The notes below the pieces were generated by a model. It searched no databases. It was not told where the DNA came from and worked only from the letters and a program-made list of their open reading frames with translations. Shown here piece by piece: positions 18,611-28,127 of a stretch of 39,713 nucleotides of DNA. The translations under genes and the position numbers were made by a program. Within the stretch, counting starts at the first letter, position 1; each line of letters begins with the position of its first letter. The stretch is from an uncultured Paracoccaceae bacterium (GTDB lineage Bacteria > Pseudomonadota > Alphaproteobacteria > Rhodobacterales > Rhodobacteraceae): assembly GCA_937931795.1 (NCBI GenBank), contig CALHAP010000162.1, positions 1 through 39,713 on the forward strand, written 5' to 3'.

Positions 18611-19481
18611 AGTCCAACGCCCGCAAGCGCTTCAACAGCGATGACGTATCCCAACGCCCACCGCCCAGCTTTTGCACGTCTTTGTAGAACTGATCGACCA
18701 AGGCCGTGACCGGCAGGCTGGCCCCGTTGTCATTGGCCGTGGCGAGGCAGATCCCGAGGTCTTTGCGCATCCAATCGACGGCAAACCCGTGCTCAAACTC
18801 GCCGTCCACCATCGTGGCAAACCGGTTTTGCATCTGCCAGCTGCCAGCAGCCCCGCCTGCGATGACGTCCACGACCGCCTTGCCATCGAGACCCGCTTTT
18901 TCCGCGAAATGTAGCCCTTCGGACAGGCCTTGCACGAGACCTGCGATGCAAATCTGGTTGACCATCTTCGTGAGCTGCCCCGCACCGCTGTCGCCCAGAC
19001 GTTTGCACAGTTTCGCGTAGGCGCTGATGATTGGCTCGGCTGTGGCATAGGCCTCCTCGTCGCCGCCACACATCACCACAAGCTGCCCGTTTTCGGCCCC
19101 TGCCTGCCCGCCCGAGACAGGCGCGTCGACAAAGCTGATGCCGCTGGTTTTAGCATGTTCGTAAAGTTCGGCGGTGACGGCCGCGCTGACTGTCGTGTGA
19201 TCGACAAAAGTTGTGCCCTTGGTCATCGCCCCCAAGGCCCCGTTATCGCCGAGACAGACCGAGCGCAGATCATCATCGTTGCCGACGCAGGCCATGACGA
19301 AATCAGCCCCCGTCGCCGCCAGTGCTGGTGTGTCCGCAGACCTGCCGCCATGCTCGGTGACCCACGCCTCAGCCTTGGTCGCGGTCCGGTTATAGACCGT
19401 CACCTCGTGGCCCGCGTTGACCAAATGTCCGGCCATCGGGTAGCCCATGACGCCCAATCCTAGAAATGCTATTTTTGCCAT
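18609..19481 (-). CDS. 3-hydroxyisobutyrate dehydrogenase-like NAD(P)-dependent reductase
   Basis: MAKIAFLGLGVMGYPMAGHLVNAGHEVTVYNRT, FVDAPVSGGQAGAENGQL, GSGAGQLTKMVNQI. Confidence 0.9.
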   Translation of the reverse strand: MAKIAFLGLGVMGYPMAGHLVNAGHEVTVYNRTATKAEAWVTEHGGRSADTPALAATGADFVMACVGNDDDLRSVCLGDNGALGAMTKGTTFVDHTTVSAAVTAELYEHAKTSGISFVDAPVSGGQAGAENGQLVVMCGGDEEAYATAEPIISAYAKLCKRLGDSGAGQLTKMVNQICIAGLVQGLSEGLHFAEKAGLDGKAVVDVIAGGAAGSWQMQNRFATMVDGEFEHGFAVDWMRKDLGICLATANDNGASLPVTALVDQFYKDVQKLGGGRWDTSSLLKRLRALD

Positions 19482-19583
19482 GCGCTTGCCCCTTTGGTCT
19501 TTGCTGGTCATATAACCCAAGTGGTAACGGTCGGGCGCCTGCGGTCAAGCAGTGCATGGCCTCCAAGGGATCAATTGGATCAT

Positions 19584-22055
19584 ATGGCGCGGGTGTTTCG
19601 ATGGCTGTTTAATATCGCGTTTGCGATGGTTTTGATCGCGGTCGGGGCTGTTGCGCTGGCGTATTATTTCGCCGCGCGGTCCCTGCCCGACTACACCGAT
19701 CAGCTGCAAATCGCGGGTATTACGGGCGAGATCGAGATCGTGCGCGACACCGCCAATGTCCCACATATCTTTGCCACAACCGATGCGGATGCCTACTTCG
19801 GGCTGGGCTATGCCCATGCCCAAGACCGGATGTGGCAAATGATCATGATGCGCCGCACCGTGCAGGGGCGGCTGTCCGAGCTGTTTGGAGAGCGGACGTT
19901 GCCTGTTGATACGTTGATGCGCAGGCTCGACCTTGATGGCGCGGCACTGGCGTCGGAAGATGTGCAAGACGCCGAAACAACCGCCGCATTGCGGGCCTAT
20001 GCGGACGGCGTGAATGCGTGGTTGCGCGAGATCAATGCCGGTGCGCGCGGGCGTGGTGCGCCAGAGATGTGGCTGTTTACCCCCGCGATTTCGCCGTGGG
20101 AGCCCGCCGATAGCCTCGCAATTCTGAAATTACTAGCATTGCAGGGGTCGACCCATCTCGAGCAAGAAGTGTTGCGTGCACGGGCGTCCTTGGTGCTGGG
20201 TGACGACCGTATCGACGACATATTGCCCGATGCACCCGGGCGCGGGGTCTCTGCCCTACCCCCCTATCAAGCCTTAATCCCGGCATTGCCCACGCAGAAC
20301 CTTCCTCAAGCGACGGCGCGCTATGCCGACCTGTCGCCTGTCGCCCCGCGCGCGCTCGGCGGCGCGTCGAACGCTTGGGCTGCGGGTATCACCCGGTCGG
20401 CAGCGGGGGGGACCTTGCTGGCCAATGACCCGCACAACATGCTGACCGCCCCCTCGCAATGGTATCTGGCGCGTCTTCAATTGGCGGATGGCGGCGTCAT
20501 CGGGGCCACTGTGCCGGGGATGCCAATCGTGCTGAGCGGGCGAAGTGCGACGCTGGGCTGGGGTGTTACGGCGAGCTTTCTCGATGATCTCGATGTTTAT
20601 ATCGAAGAAGTGAACCCGCAAAACACCGATCAATACCGCACAGAAGACGGCTGGGCCGATTTTGAGCAACGCCCCTCTGTGATCAACATCGAAGGCCAGC
20701 CGGGGATCACCATTCGCCTGCAATGGACGCGCAACGGCCCCGTGTTGCCACCCGACCAATATGCGCTTGGCACGATCCGCCCACCCGGCCATGTCACGGC
20801 GATCAATTGGACAGCGCTTAGCCGCGAGGACACCTCAATGTCGTCGCTGCGCGCCATTATGACCAGCGCCGATGCCGCCGACGCAATGGAGGCGAGCCGG
20901 ACCTATATTGCCCCGTCGTTCAACCTGACGCTCGCGGATCGGACCCGCATCGGGATGCGGTTGATCGGGGCAATGCCCGCGCGCGATGCGGATCACATGA
21001 GCGAGGGGCGTCTGCCGACGTTAGGGTATTTGCCGCAGAACCTGTGGGAAGGCATGCTGCCGCAAGATGACAACCCTATGGCGATGGCCCCCGACGGCGA
21101 TCTGATCGGCAACACCAACAACCGCGTTATCCGGCGCCCGTTTCCCCGGCATGTCAGCCATCACTGGGGCGATACCCAGCGAATTCTGCGCTGGCGGTTT
21201 TTGATGCAAGGCCGCGGCGTGCATACCCGCGAGAGCTTTATCGAGGCGCAGCTTGACACGGTCAGCCCTACGGCGCGCACCTTGCTGCCGCTGATCGGGG
21301 CGGACCTGTGGTTCACGGGAGAAGCCGCCGCCGAAGGCACATCTGAGCGACAACGCCAAACTGCCTTGTCCCTCTTGGGTGACTGGAATGGCGAGATGGG
21401 CGAGCATTTGCCCGAACCCCTGATCTATGCGGCATGGGTCCACGCCTTGCAGGACAGGTTGCTCCGGGACGAGTTGGGCGCATTGTCATCTGAATTCACG
21501 CATGTCGAGCCACTGTTCATTGCGCGTGTCTTCACCGACCGCAATGGGGCCGCACAATGGTGCGACGTGATCCAGTCAGCCCCTGTTGAGACCTGTTCAG
21601 ATCTGGCACGGCTGGCGCTGGATGACGCGATTGTCTGGCTGTCCGAGACCTATAGCGACGATCTCGAAAGCCTGCGCTGGGGCGATGCCCATGAGGCCAC
21701 CCACGATCACGCCGTGCTGCGCGACACGCCTGTGTTGAACTGGGTGGTGAACATCCGCCAAAGCACATCGGGCGGGGATCACACCCTGAACCGGGGGGTG
21801 ACGCGGGGCGGCGATGGGCCTGCGCCGTTTCACAACGTCCATGCGGCGGGATACCGGGGGGTCTATGATTTTGCAGACCCGGACAGTTCGTTATTTGTCA
21901 TCTCGACCGGGCAATCGGGTCACCCGCTGTCGCGGCACTATGATGATCTGGGTGATCTGTGGCGGCGGGGCGAATATGTGCCCATGTCGCTCGACCCTGG
22001 TCTGGCGCGCGCGGGCGCTGTTGGGGTCACGGTGTTGACGCCTGCGGTGCCCTAA
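19584..22055 (+). CDS. Penicillin/acyl-homoserine-lactone acylase-family Ntn hydrolase
   Basis: N-terminal TM/signal anchor; DTANVPHIFATTDADAYFGLGYAHAQDRMWQM; catalytic LGGASNAWAAG (nucleophile Ser codon 20367-20369). Confidence 0.9.
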   Translation: MARVFRWLFNIAFAMVLIAVGAVALAYYFAARSLPDYTDQLQIAGITGEIEIVRDTANVPHIFATTDADAYFGLGYAHAQDRMWQMIMMRRTVQGRLSELFGERTLPVDTLMRRLDLDGAALASEDVQDAETTAALRAYADGVNAWLREINAGARGRGAPEMWLFTPAISPWEPADSLAILKLLALQGSTHLEQEVLRARASLVLGDDRIDDILPDAPGRGVSALPPYQALIPALPTQNLPQATARYADLSPVAPRALGGASNAWAAGITRSAAGGTLLANDPHNMLTAPSQWYLARLQLADGGVIGATVPGMPIVLSGRSATLGWGVTASFLDDLDVYIEEVNPQNTDQYRTEDGWADFEQRPSVINIEGQPGITIRLQWTRNGPVLPPDQYALGTIRPPGHVTAINWTALSREDTSMSSLRAIMTSADAADAMEASRTYIAPSFNLTLADRTRIGMRLIGAMPARDADHMSEGRLPTLGYLPQNLWEGMLPQDDNPMAMAPDGDLIGNTNNRVIRRPFPRHVSHHWGDTQRILRWRFLMQGRGVHTRESFIEAQLDTVSPTARTLLPLIGADLWFTGEAAAEGTSERQRQTALSLLGDWNGEMGEHLPEPLIYAAWVHALQDRLLRDELGALSSEFTHVEPLFIARVFTDRNGAAQWCDVIQSAPVETCSDLARLALDDAIVWLSETYSDDLESLRWGDAHEATHDHAVLRDTPVLNWVVNIRQSTSGGDHTLNRGVTRGGDGPAPFHNVHAAGYRGVYDFADPDSSLFVISTGQSGHPLSRHYDDLGDLWRRGEYVPMSLDPGLARAGAVGVTVLTPAVP

Positions 22056-23410
22056 CCGCGCGTGCGTTCCAGATCAAAACGCCGCGCGTGGTCTTGGGTC
22101 CAGCGAACTTGCACGGTCCAACCGTCGTCACCTTCGGCCTCGGAGGCAATGACGTTTTCATTGTGCAGCCACGACAACAACCGCCCCTGCGCCCATGTCA
22201 GTGTGATACTGTCTTCAAAGGTCGGATCGGCCAAATGGCCCGCGATTTTGTCTTGCAGCGCATCAAGACCTGCGCCGGTGACTGCAGAGATAGGCACAAC
22301 ACCATCACGCCGCGCCGCTTCGGCCATGATGGCGTCTCGACCGTCATCATCGAGCAGGTCAATTTTGTTCCAAACCTCAATCACCGGGATATCTTCGCGG
22401 ACCTTCAGGCTCTCTAGAATTTTGTGGACTTCGCGCATCTGAGCTGCGGTGTCCGCATGGCTGATGTCGCGGACATGCACGATCACGTCCGCCTCGAGCA
22501 CTTCTTCCAATGTCGCGCGAAACGCGGCGACAAGCTCGGTCGGCAGGCTGGAGATAAAGCCCACCGTGTCGGACAGGATGATTTTGTCGGATGTGGGCAG
22601 CGTCAACTGCCGCATCGTAGGGTCGAGCGTGGCAAAGAGCATGTCTTTGGCCATGACATCCGCACCCGTGACCCTGTTAAACAGCGTGGATTTGCCTGCG
22701 TTGGTGTAGCCCACCAGCGCCACAATCGGGAATGGCACTTTGGCGCGGGCGGATCGGTGCAGGGCGCGTGTTTTGACGACCTTATCGAGCTGTCGGCGCA
22801 GCCGAACGATCTGGGTGTCGATGGCGCGTCTGTCGGCCTCGATCTGCGTCTCGCCCGGACCACCGACGAACCCCAATCCACCGCGTTGCCGTTCAAGGTG
22901 GGTCCATGCGCGGACAAGGCGGGTGCGCTGATAGCTGAGGGCCGCCATTTCAACTTGAAGCACGCCTTCGCGGGTGCGGGCGCGATCCGAGAAAATCTCT
23001 AGGATCAACCCCGTCCGGTCGAGGATTTTCAGGCCCCATTCTTTTTCGAGATTGCGCTGTTGCACCGGCGTGACAGGACCGTCGATCAGCAGTAATTCAA
23101 CCTCAGCATCGTGAAACCGCTGCTTGAGCTCGGCTATCTTGCCTTTTCCGAACAATTGGCCCGGTTTAATCTGCGCCAATGACACGACCTCGGACCCCAC
23201 GACATCTAATCCCGGCAGAGCATGCGCCAACGACACGGCTTCATCCAAAGCGGGCACAGGGTCGCGCCGCTCGGAAGCGGATTTGATGTAGGGGTGGACG
23301 ACCCAAGCACGCGTGTCTTTGGCGATCTGGTCAACCATGCCAGCCGGTCCCCGGCGGTCGAGGATCAGGTCATCATCATCGTCATCAGGGAGCTGCGGTT
23401 CGTCGCTCAT
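22052..23410 (-). CDS. hflX: GTPase HflX
   Basis: [60 protein letters not shown] overlap with hfq. Confidence 0.95.
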   Translation of the reverse strand: MSDEPQLPDDDDDDLILDRRGPAGMVDQIAKDTRAWVVHPYIKSASERRDPVPALDEAVSLAHALPGLDVVGSEVVSLAQIKPGQLFGKGKIAELKQRFHDAEVELLLIDGPVTPVQQRNLEKEWGLKILDRTGLILEIFSDRARTREGVLQVEMAALSYQRTRLVRAWTHLERQRGGLGFVGGPGETQIEADRRAIDTQIVRLRRQLDKVVKTRALHRSARAKVPFPIVALVGYTNAGKSTLFNRVTGADVMAKDMLFATLDPTMRQLTLPTSDKIILSDTVGFISSLPTELVAAFRATLEEVLEADVIVHVRDISHADTAAQMREVHKILESLKVREDIPVIEVWNKIDLLDDDGRDAIMAEAARRDGVVPISAVTGAGLDALQDKIAGHLADPTFEDSITLTWAQGRLLSWLHNENVIASEAEGDDGWTVQVRWTQDHARRFDLERTRG

Positions 23411-23649
23411 TCAGAGGGTTCTTCACCATCGTAGAGACTGATCGGTTGCGACGGCATAATTGTCGAAATCGCACTTTTATAGACCAGCTGGCTTTGACCG
23501 TCGCGGCGCAACAGCACGCAAAAACTATCGAACCAAGTGATCACACCTTGGAGTTTAACGCCGTTGATCAGAAAAATAGTCACGGGGACTTTCGTTTTTC
23601 GAACCTTATTGAGAAACGCATCCTGCAGGTTTTGCTTGTCCGATGCCAT
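23407..23649 (-). CDS. hfq: RNA chaperone Hfq
   Basis: [70 protein letters not shown], canonical Sm1/Sm2; start at 23649. Confidence 0.97.
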   Translation of the reverse strand: MASDKQNLQDAFLNKVRKTKVPVTIFLINGVKLQGVITWFDSFCVLLRRDGQSQLVYKSAISTIMPSQPISLYDGEEPSE

Positions 23650-23758
23650 GTCCTGATCCTTATGTCTGTGGTCGCTGGTCGACCATCGTTGATTTGAGGG
23701 CACTATGGTACGTCGGTTATGGACATTCCAGCGCAAATTTTCACTCTGTTTGAGAGTG

Positions 23759-25285
23759 TTACCTGCGCCAAAATTCTGGGTTCAACAGAGAAATCAACGC
23801 CAGCGTTTCTAACCGCCCCAAAACCATCGCAATGGCGAACACGGATTGCCCAAAAACCGACAAATCCGCGAGGGCCACGTCCATCCCGGTCTTGATCTCT
23901 GTCAAAGGGCCTGTGGTGGTCAGGGCTGCGACTGAGAACACCATCGCGTTCTCAAACGGCAATCCAGCAAAGGACAAAGCCAGCATCACTGCCGCGAGGC
24001 TGAGGGCTAAGAGCATGAAATATATCCAAGAAATATAAGCCCCCTGCCGTCTGATGCGCCGCGCTTCTTCACCGCCACCGCCCACAGAATGGGGATGCAC
24101 AAGGCGGTTTAGCTCGCGTTCGCCGTGCCGGATCAGTGCATAGACCCGCAGCAGTTTCACGCCACCCGCTGTCGTGGCCACGCCGCCACCGATCAAGGCA
24201 AGCCCGAGCAAAATCACGCCCGCAGACCCCAGATCAGACCAGATGCGCGCGCCTTCAAACAGGCTGGATTCAAACCCCGTGGTGGTCAGAAACGAGAGCG
24301 CTGTGAAGGCCCCGCCCCAAAACGCGCTGAGCGCATCGCCCCCGAGCCTGCCGATCACGAGCGCATCGTCTTGCGTCAGGAAGTGGCGAAAGAACAGGAC
24401 AAACGCCACAAGCAGGACAATCGCCACGCCCAATCGCAGCTCGGAATCGTGCCAAACCGCGTCTGCGTCGTCACTGAACATGCCCCGCGAAAATGTTAAC
24501 CGCGACAGGGCAAACAGCAAAAATACAAAGACAATCACCTCGCCCATAACTGCGGACGCGCCAAACTGCATTCCGCCAATGGGTGAAATCCCCGAGGTCG
24601 CCATAACCGACATCGCGTGGCAGATGGCGACAATGGGAATTTCCCCCGCGATCAACAGGCCCACCATCAACATCAGCGTAAGGCCCCCATAAATGGGCGT
24701 GAGCGTCAGGGCAAAACGCATGATCCGCTCGGTCGGGGCCGCTTGTGCGCCGATGCGCGTATGCCGTCTGTCCCCCAGCCCTGACCGGCTGCGCGCACGA
24801 ACCTCAAACCCACCGATATTCATCGGCGCCAAGATTGCGACCGCCGTGACCCAGACAAACAGCCCCCCCATCCAGCCGACAAGCGCGCGCCAAAGATGAA
24901 GGCTGGGGTTGAGATCACTGGGCGTGTTAAACAATGTGGCACCGGTCGTGGTGAAACTGGACACCATTTCAAACCATGCTTCAAAATAGCTGATGGTGCC
25001 GACCGCTTCATAAAACGGAAGGGCCAAGATCAGCGGCAATATCGACATCGACGCGAAAAGGAACAGCAATTGACTGCGCCCTGCGGTGGATTGCTCATAG
25101 GATTGCGCCGCCAGACCAACGACAATCGTCAACACCCCGCACATCAGCGCCGCATAGAGGAATACCCGTGCCGTGGCCTCGTCATCATAGGCGAAAAATG
25201 CATGCAGCGCCGGGACCAGCATCGACAGCGACGCGAGCCCCATAAGCCCGATAAACAACGGCAGATTTTTCAGCCACAGCGCCAT
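23759..25285 (-). CDS. trkH: TrkH-family potassium uptake protein
   Basis: Multi-[44 protein letters not shown] selectivity-filter-like repeats; adjacent to trkA. Confidence 0.92.
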   Translation of the reverse strand: MALWLKNLPLFIGLMGLASLSMLVPALHAFFAYDDEATARVFLYAALMCGVLTIVVGLAAQSYEQSTAGRSQLLFLFASMSILPLILALPFYEAVGTISYFEAWFEMVSSFTTTGATLFNTPSDLNPSLHLWRALVGWMGGLFVWVTAVAILAPMNIGGFEVRARSRSGLGDRRHTRIGAQAAPTERIMRFALTLTPIYGGLTLMLMVGLLIAGEIPIVAICHAMSVMATSGISPIGGMQFGASAVMGEVIVFVFLLFALSRLTFSRGMFSDDADAVWHDSELRLGVAIVLLVAFVLFFRHFLTQDDALVIGRLGGDALSAFWGGAFTALSFLTTTGFESSLFEGARIWSDLGSAGVILLGLALIGGGVATTAGGVKLLRVYALIRHGERELNRLVHPHSVGGGGEEARRIRRQGAYISWIYFMLLALSLAAVMLALSFAGLPFENAMVFSVAALTTTGPLTEIKTGMDVALADLSVFGQSVFAIAMVLGRLETLALISLLNPEFWRR

Positions 25286-25291
25286 AATGGA

Positions 25292-26668
25292 TCAGAAGAA
25301 ATCAATCGAGACTTGAAGCAAACGCTCCATCTCGGGGACGTCATCGGCCATGGCGAAGATCGAAATCACATCGCCTTCGTCAATACGGGTCGACCCTGTC
25401 GGTTTCACCACGACCCCGTCTTTTAGCAGACCCCCAACGAGCACACCTTCGGGGAAAGCGATGTCGCCGATTTTGCGCCCCGAAATTGGCGATGTGCCCA
25501 AAACCTGCGCCTCAATCACCTCGGCCTCGGCGTCGCCAATAGAATAAAGCGCGCGCACGCGGCCATGGCGGATGTGGCGCAGGATGGATGAAACTGTCGT
25601 GGACCGCGGGTTGATATAAGCGTCGAGATCGAGCGGCGTCAGCAGTGGGGCCAATGTCGGGTCATTGGTCAAAACAATCGAAAACTTGCACCCCAATTCC
25701 TTGGCGCGCACAGCAGCCAGCAGATTGGTTTTGTCGTCGTCTGTGACCGCCAGCACCGCATCAGCGCTCGCGATACCGGCCTCTTCAAGGATGTTCGCGT
25801 CCAAACCGTCGCCGCTGAGCACGATTGTGCGGTCAAGGTTGTCGGCGGCCCATTCGGCCTGCGCCTGATCACGCTCGACCACTTTGACCCGCACCCGTTC
25901 CGTGCGTTTCTCCAAGGTTTTGGCCACCCCGAGCCCAACATTCCCGGCGCCAATAATCACCACGCGCTCAAGCTTGGCCTGTGTCTTGCCGAAAATCTCT
26001 AGCGAGCGGGTCATGTCGCGCGTATCGGTGAAAATATAGCATTCATCGCCTACAAACAGCTGATCCTTGGCGGTGGGCACAAACAGATGCCCGTCGCGTC
26101 GCACGCCAACCACGATCGCGCGCAAGGTTGAGAACAGTTCGGTCAGTTGCCGCAGCGGCGTGTTGATGACCGGGCAAGCCTCTTCGATAGTGATGCCAAG
26201 CAATTGCGCTTTGCCCTCAAAAAAGCTCTCACTGTCGAAGGTCGCAGGCGCGGCTAGGCGTTGCAGGGCGGCCTCGGCCACCTCTTTTTCCGGCGATATC
26301 ACCACATCAATCGGCAAATGGTCGCGGCGGTAGAGATCAGAATAGCTGGATTCCAGATAGTTTTGCGCCCGCAGCCGTGCGATTTTACGCCGCACGCCGA
26401 ACACCGAATGGGCCACCTGACAGGTGACCATATTAACCTCATCCGAATGGGTGGCCGCGATGATCATATCGGCGTCACCTGCACCTGCGCGGTCGAGCAC
26501 ATCGGGGTAGCTCGCGTAGCCTGTGATGCCCTGCACATCAAGCGTATCGGTGGCGCGGCGGACCAGATCTGCGTCTTGGTCCACCACTGTTACATCATTG
26601 CGTTCACCCGCCAGATGGCGCGCGATTTGCCAGCCGACCTGCCCCGCGCCGCAGATAATGATTTTCAT
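25292..26668 (-). CDS. trkA: Trk system potassium transporter TrkA
   Basis: MKIIICGAGQVGWQIARHLAGERNDVTVVDQD and second RCK Rossmann VVIIGAGNVGLGVAKTLE. Confidence 0.95.
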   Translation of the reverse strand: MKIIICGAGQVGWQIARHLAGERNDVTVVDQDADLVRRATDTLDVQGITGYASYPDVLDRAGAGDADMIIAATHSDEVNMVTCQVAHSVFGVRRKIARLRAQNYLESSYSDLYRRDHLPIDVVISPEKEVAEAALQRLAAPATFDSESFFEGKAQLLGITIEEACPVINTPLRQLTELFSTLRAIVVGVRRDGHLFVPTAKDQLFVGDECYIFTDTRDMTRSLEIFGKTQAKLERVVIIGAGNVGLGVAKTLEKRTERVRVKVVERDQAQAEWAADNLDRTIVLSGDGLDANILEEAGIASADAVLAVTDDDKTNLLAAVRAKELGCKFSIVLTNDPTLAPLLTPLDLDAYINPRSTTVSSILRHIRHGRVRALYSIGDAEAEVIEAQVLGTSPISGRKIGDIAFPEGVLVGGLLKDGVVVKPTGSTRIDEGDVISIFAMADDVPEMERLLQVSIDFF

Positions 26669-26681
26669 GGCCTGTCCTTAA

Positions 26682-26713
26682 AAGTCGCCCCCCTGTCGTG
26701 GTGACAGAGGGCG
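26682..26713 (-). terminator. Weak terminator-like hairpin between ntrX and trkA
   Basis: Minus strand CGCCCTCTGTC-accac-GACAGGGGGGCG followed by ACTTTT; imperfect stem. Confidence 0.4.
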
Positions 26714-26722
26714 CGGCGTTGG

Positions 26723-28120
26723 TCAATTCGCATCCACATGAGCCACGCGACCGCCCGCCTTGGAGGATGTGACAACCCCAAGTGATTTAAGTTTCCGGTG
26801 CAGGGCAGACCGCTCCATACCGACAAAACTGGCGGTGCGCGATATATTGCCCCCAAAGCGGTTGATCTGCGTCAACAAATACTCGCGCTCGAACAATTCG
26901 CGGGCCTCTCGCAGAGGCAAGGTCGCGAGACCACCCGACAGCACCACCCGGCCCTCTTCAGCCCCCGTTTCTTCGACCGATGGCAGTTCTTTGGCCGTGA
27001 TCGGGTCATTGCTTTCGCCCAAGATCAACACGCGCTCAACGACGTTTTTCAACTGGCGCACATTGCCCGGCCAGATCATCGTTTGCAGCAGAGCCTTGGC
27101 ATCATCGGCCAGTTTGCGCAGTGGCAGGCCCTGAGCCTTGTTCAGCATGTCGATGAAATGTTCAGCGAGCAGCGGGATATCTTCGCGGCGTTCTTCGAGG
27201 CTGGGCACCTCGATCGGGACCACATTCAGACGGTGATACAACTCTTGGCGCAGCATGCCGTCGTCAATCGCTGCCTGCAAATCGCGGTTGGACGATGAGA
27301 TCACGCGCAGATCGACCTGCACCTTGTCATTGCCGCCAACACGTTGAAAGGATTGATCTACCAGAACGCGCAGGATCTTGGCCTGCGTCCCATTGGGCAT
27401 CTCGGCAATCTCGTCAAAGTAGATAACGCCACCATTGGCCTGCTCCAACAGACCTTTCTCGATCCCCTTTTCCGGGCTTTCTTTGCCGAACAGCACCTCT
27501 TCCATGCGGTCAGGCTCAATCGAAGCCGAATTGACTATGACAAATGGCGCAGAAGCACGGTTGGAATTGGCGTGAATATACCGCGCGGCGATTTCCTTGC
27601 CAGAACCGGATTGGCCCGACAACATCACCCGGCCGTTGGATTTCGTCACTTTATCCAGCTGCGATTTCAGCGCGCGGAATATACCGCTATCGCCCAGCAT
27701 ATCCGCAGGCGGCGCATCGCCGCGTTTCAGCTCGACGTTTTCACGGCGCAAACGGCTGGTTTCCATCGCGCGACGGATCACGACCATCAATTGGTCAATG
27801 TTGAACGGTTTTTCGATGAAATCATAGGCGCCCTGTTTGATCGCCGCGACCGCAATTTCGATATTGCCATGGCCCGAGATAATGACAATCGGCACATCGG
27901 GGTGATCACGCTTCACTGATTTTAGGATATCAATCCCGTCCATCCGGCTGTCTTTGAGCCAAATATCGAGGATCATCAGCGCCGGCGGCTCCTTTTCGAT
28001 CTCGGCCATGCATTGATCAGACGTGCCTGCGAGACGGGTGGTGAAGCCTTCGTCGATCAGAATATCCGAGATCAGCTCGCGGATATCGCGTTCGTCGTCC
28101 GTGATTAGAATATCGCCCAT
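26723..28120 (-). CDS. ntrX: NtrX-type AAA+ response regulator
   Basis: Receiver domain (ILITDDERDIRELISDIL...MILDIWLKD), VMLSGQSGSGKEIAARYIH Walker A, GGVIYFDEIAEM Walker B, Fis-type C-terminus; downstream of ntrY. Confidence 0.93.
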   Translation of the reverse strand: MGDILITDDERDIRELISDILIDEGFTTRLAGTSDQCMAEIEKEPPALMILDIWLKDSRMDGIDILKSVKRDHPDVPIVIISGHGNIEIAVAAIKQGAYDFIEKPFNIDQLMVVIRRAMETSRLRRENVELKRGDAPPADMLGDSGIFRALKSQLDKVTKSNGRVMLSGQSGSGKEIAARYIHANSNRASAPFVIVNSASIEPDRMEEVLFGKESPEKGIEKGLLEQANGGVIYFDEIAEMPNGTQAKILRVLVDQSFQRVGGNDKVQVDLRVISSSNRDLQAAIDDGMLRQELYHRLNVVPIEVPSLEERREDIPLLAEHFIDMLNKAQGLPLRKLADDAKALLQTMIWPGNVRQLKNVVERVLILGESNDPITAKELPSVEETGAEEGRVVLSGGLATLPLREARELFEREYLLTQINRFGGNISRTASFVGMERSALHRKLKSLGVVTSSKAGGRVAHVDAN

Positions 28121-28127
28121 AGTACCC

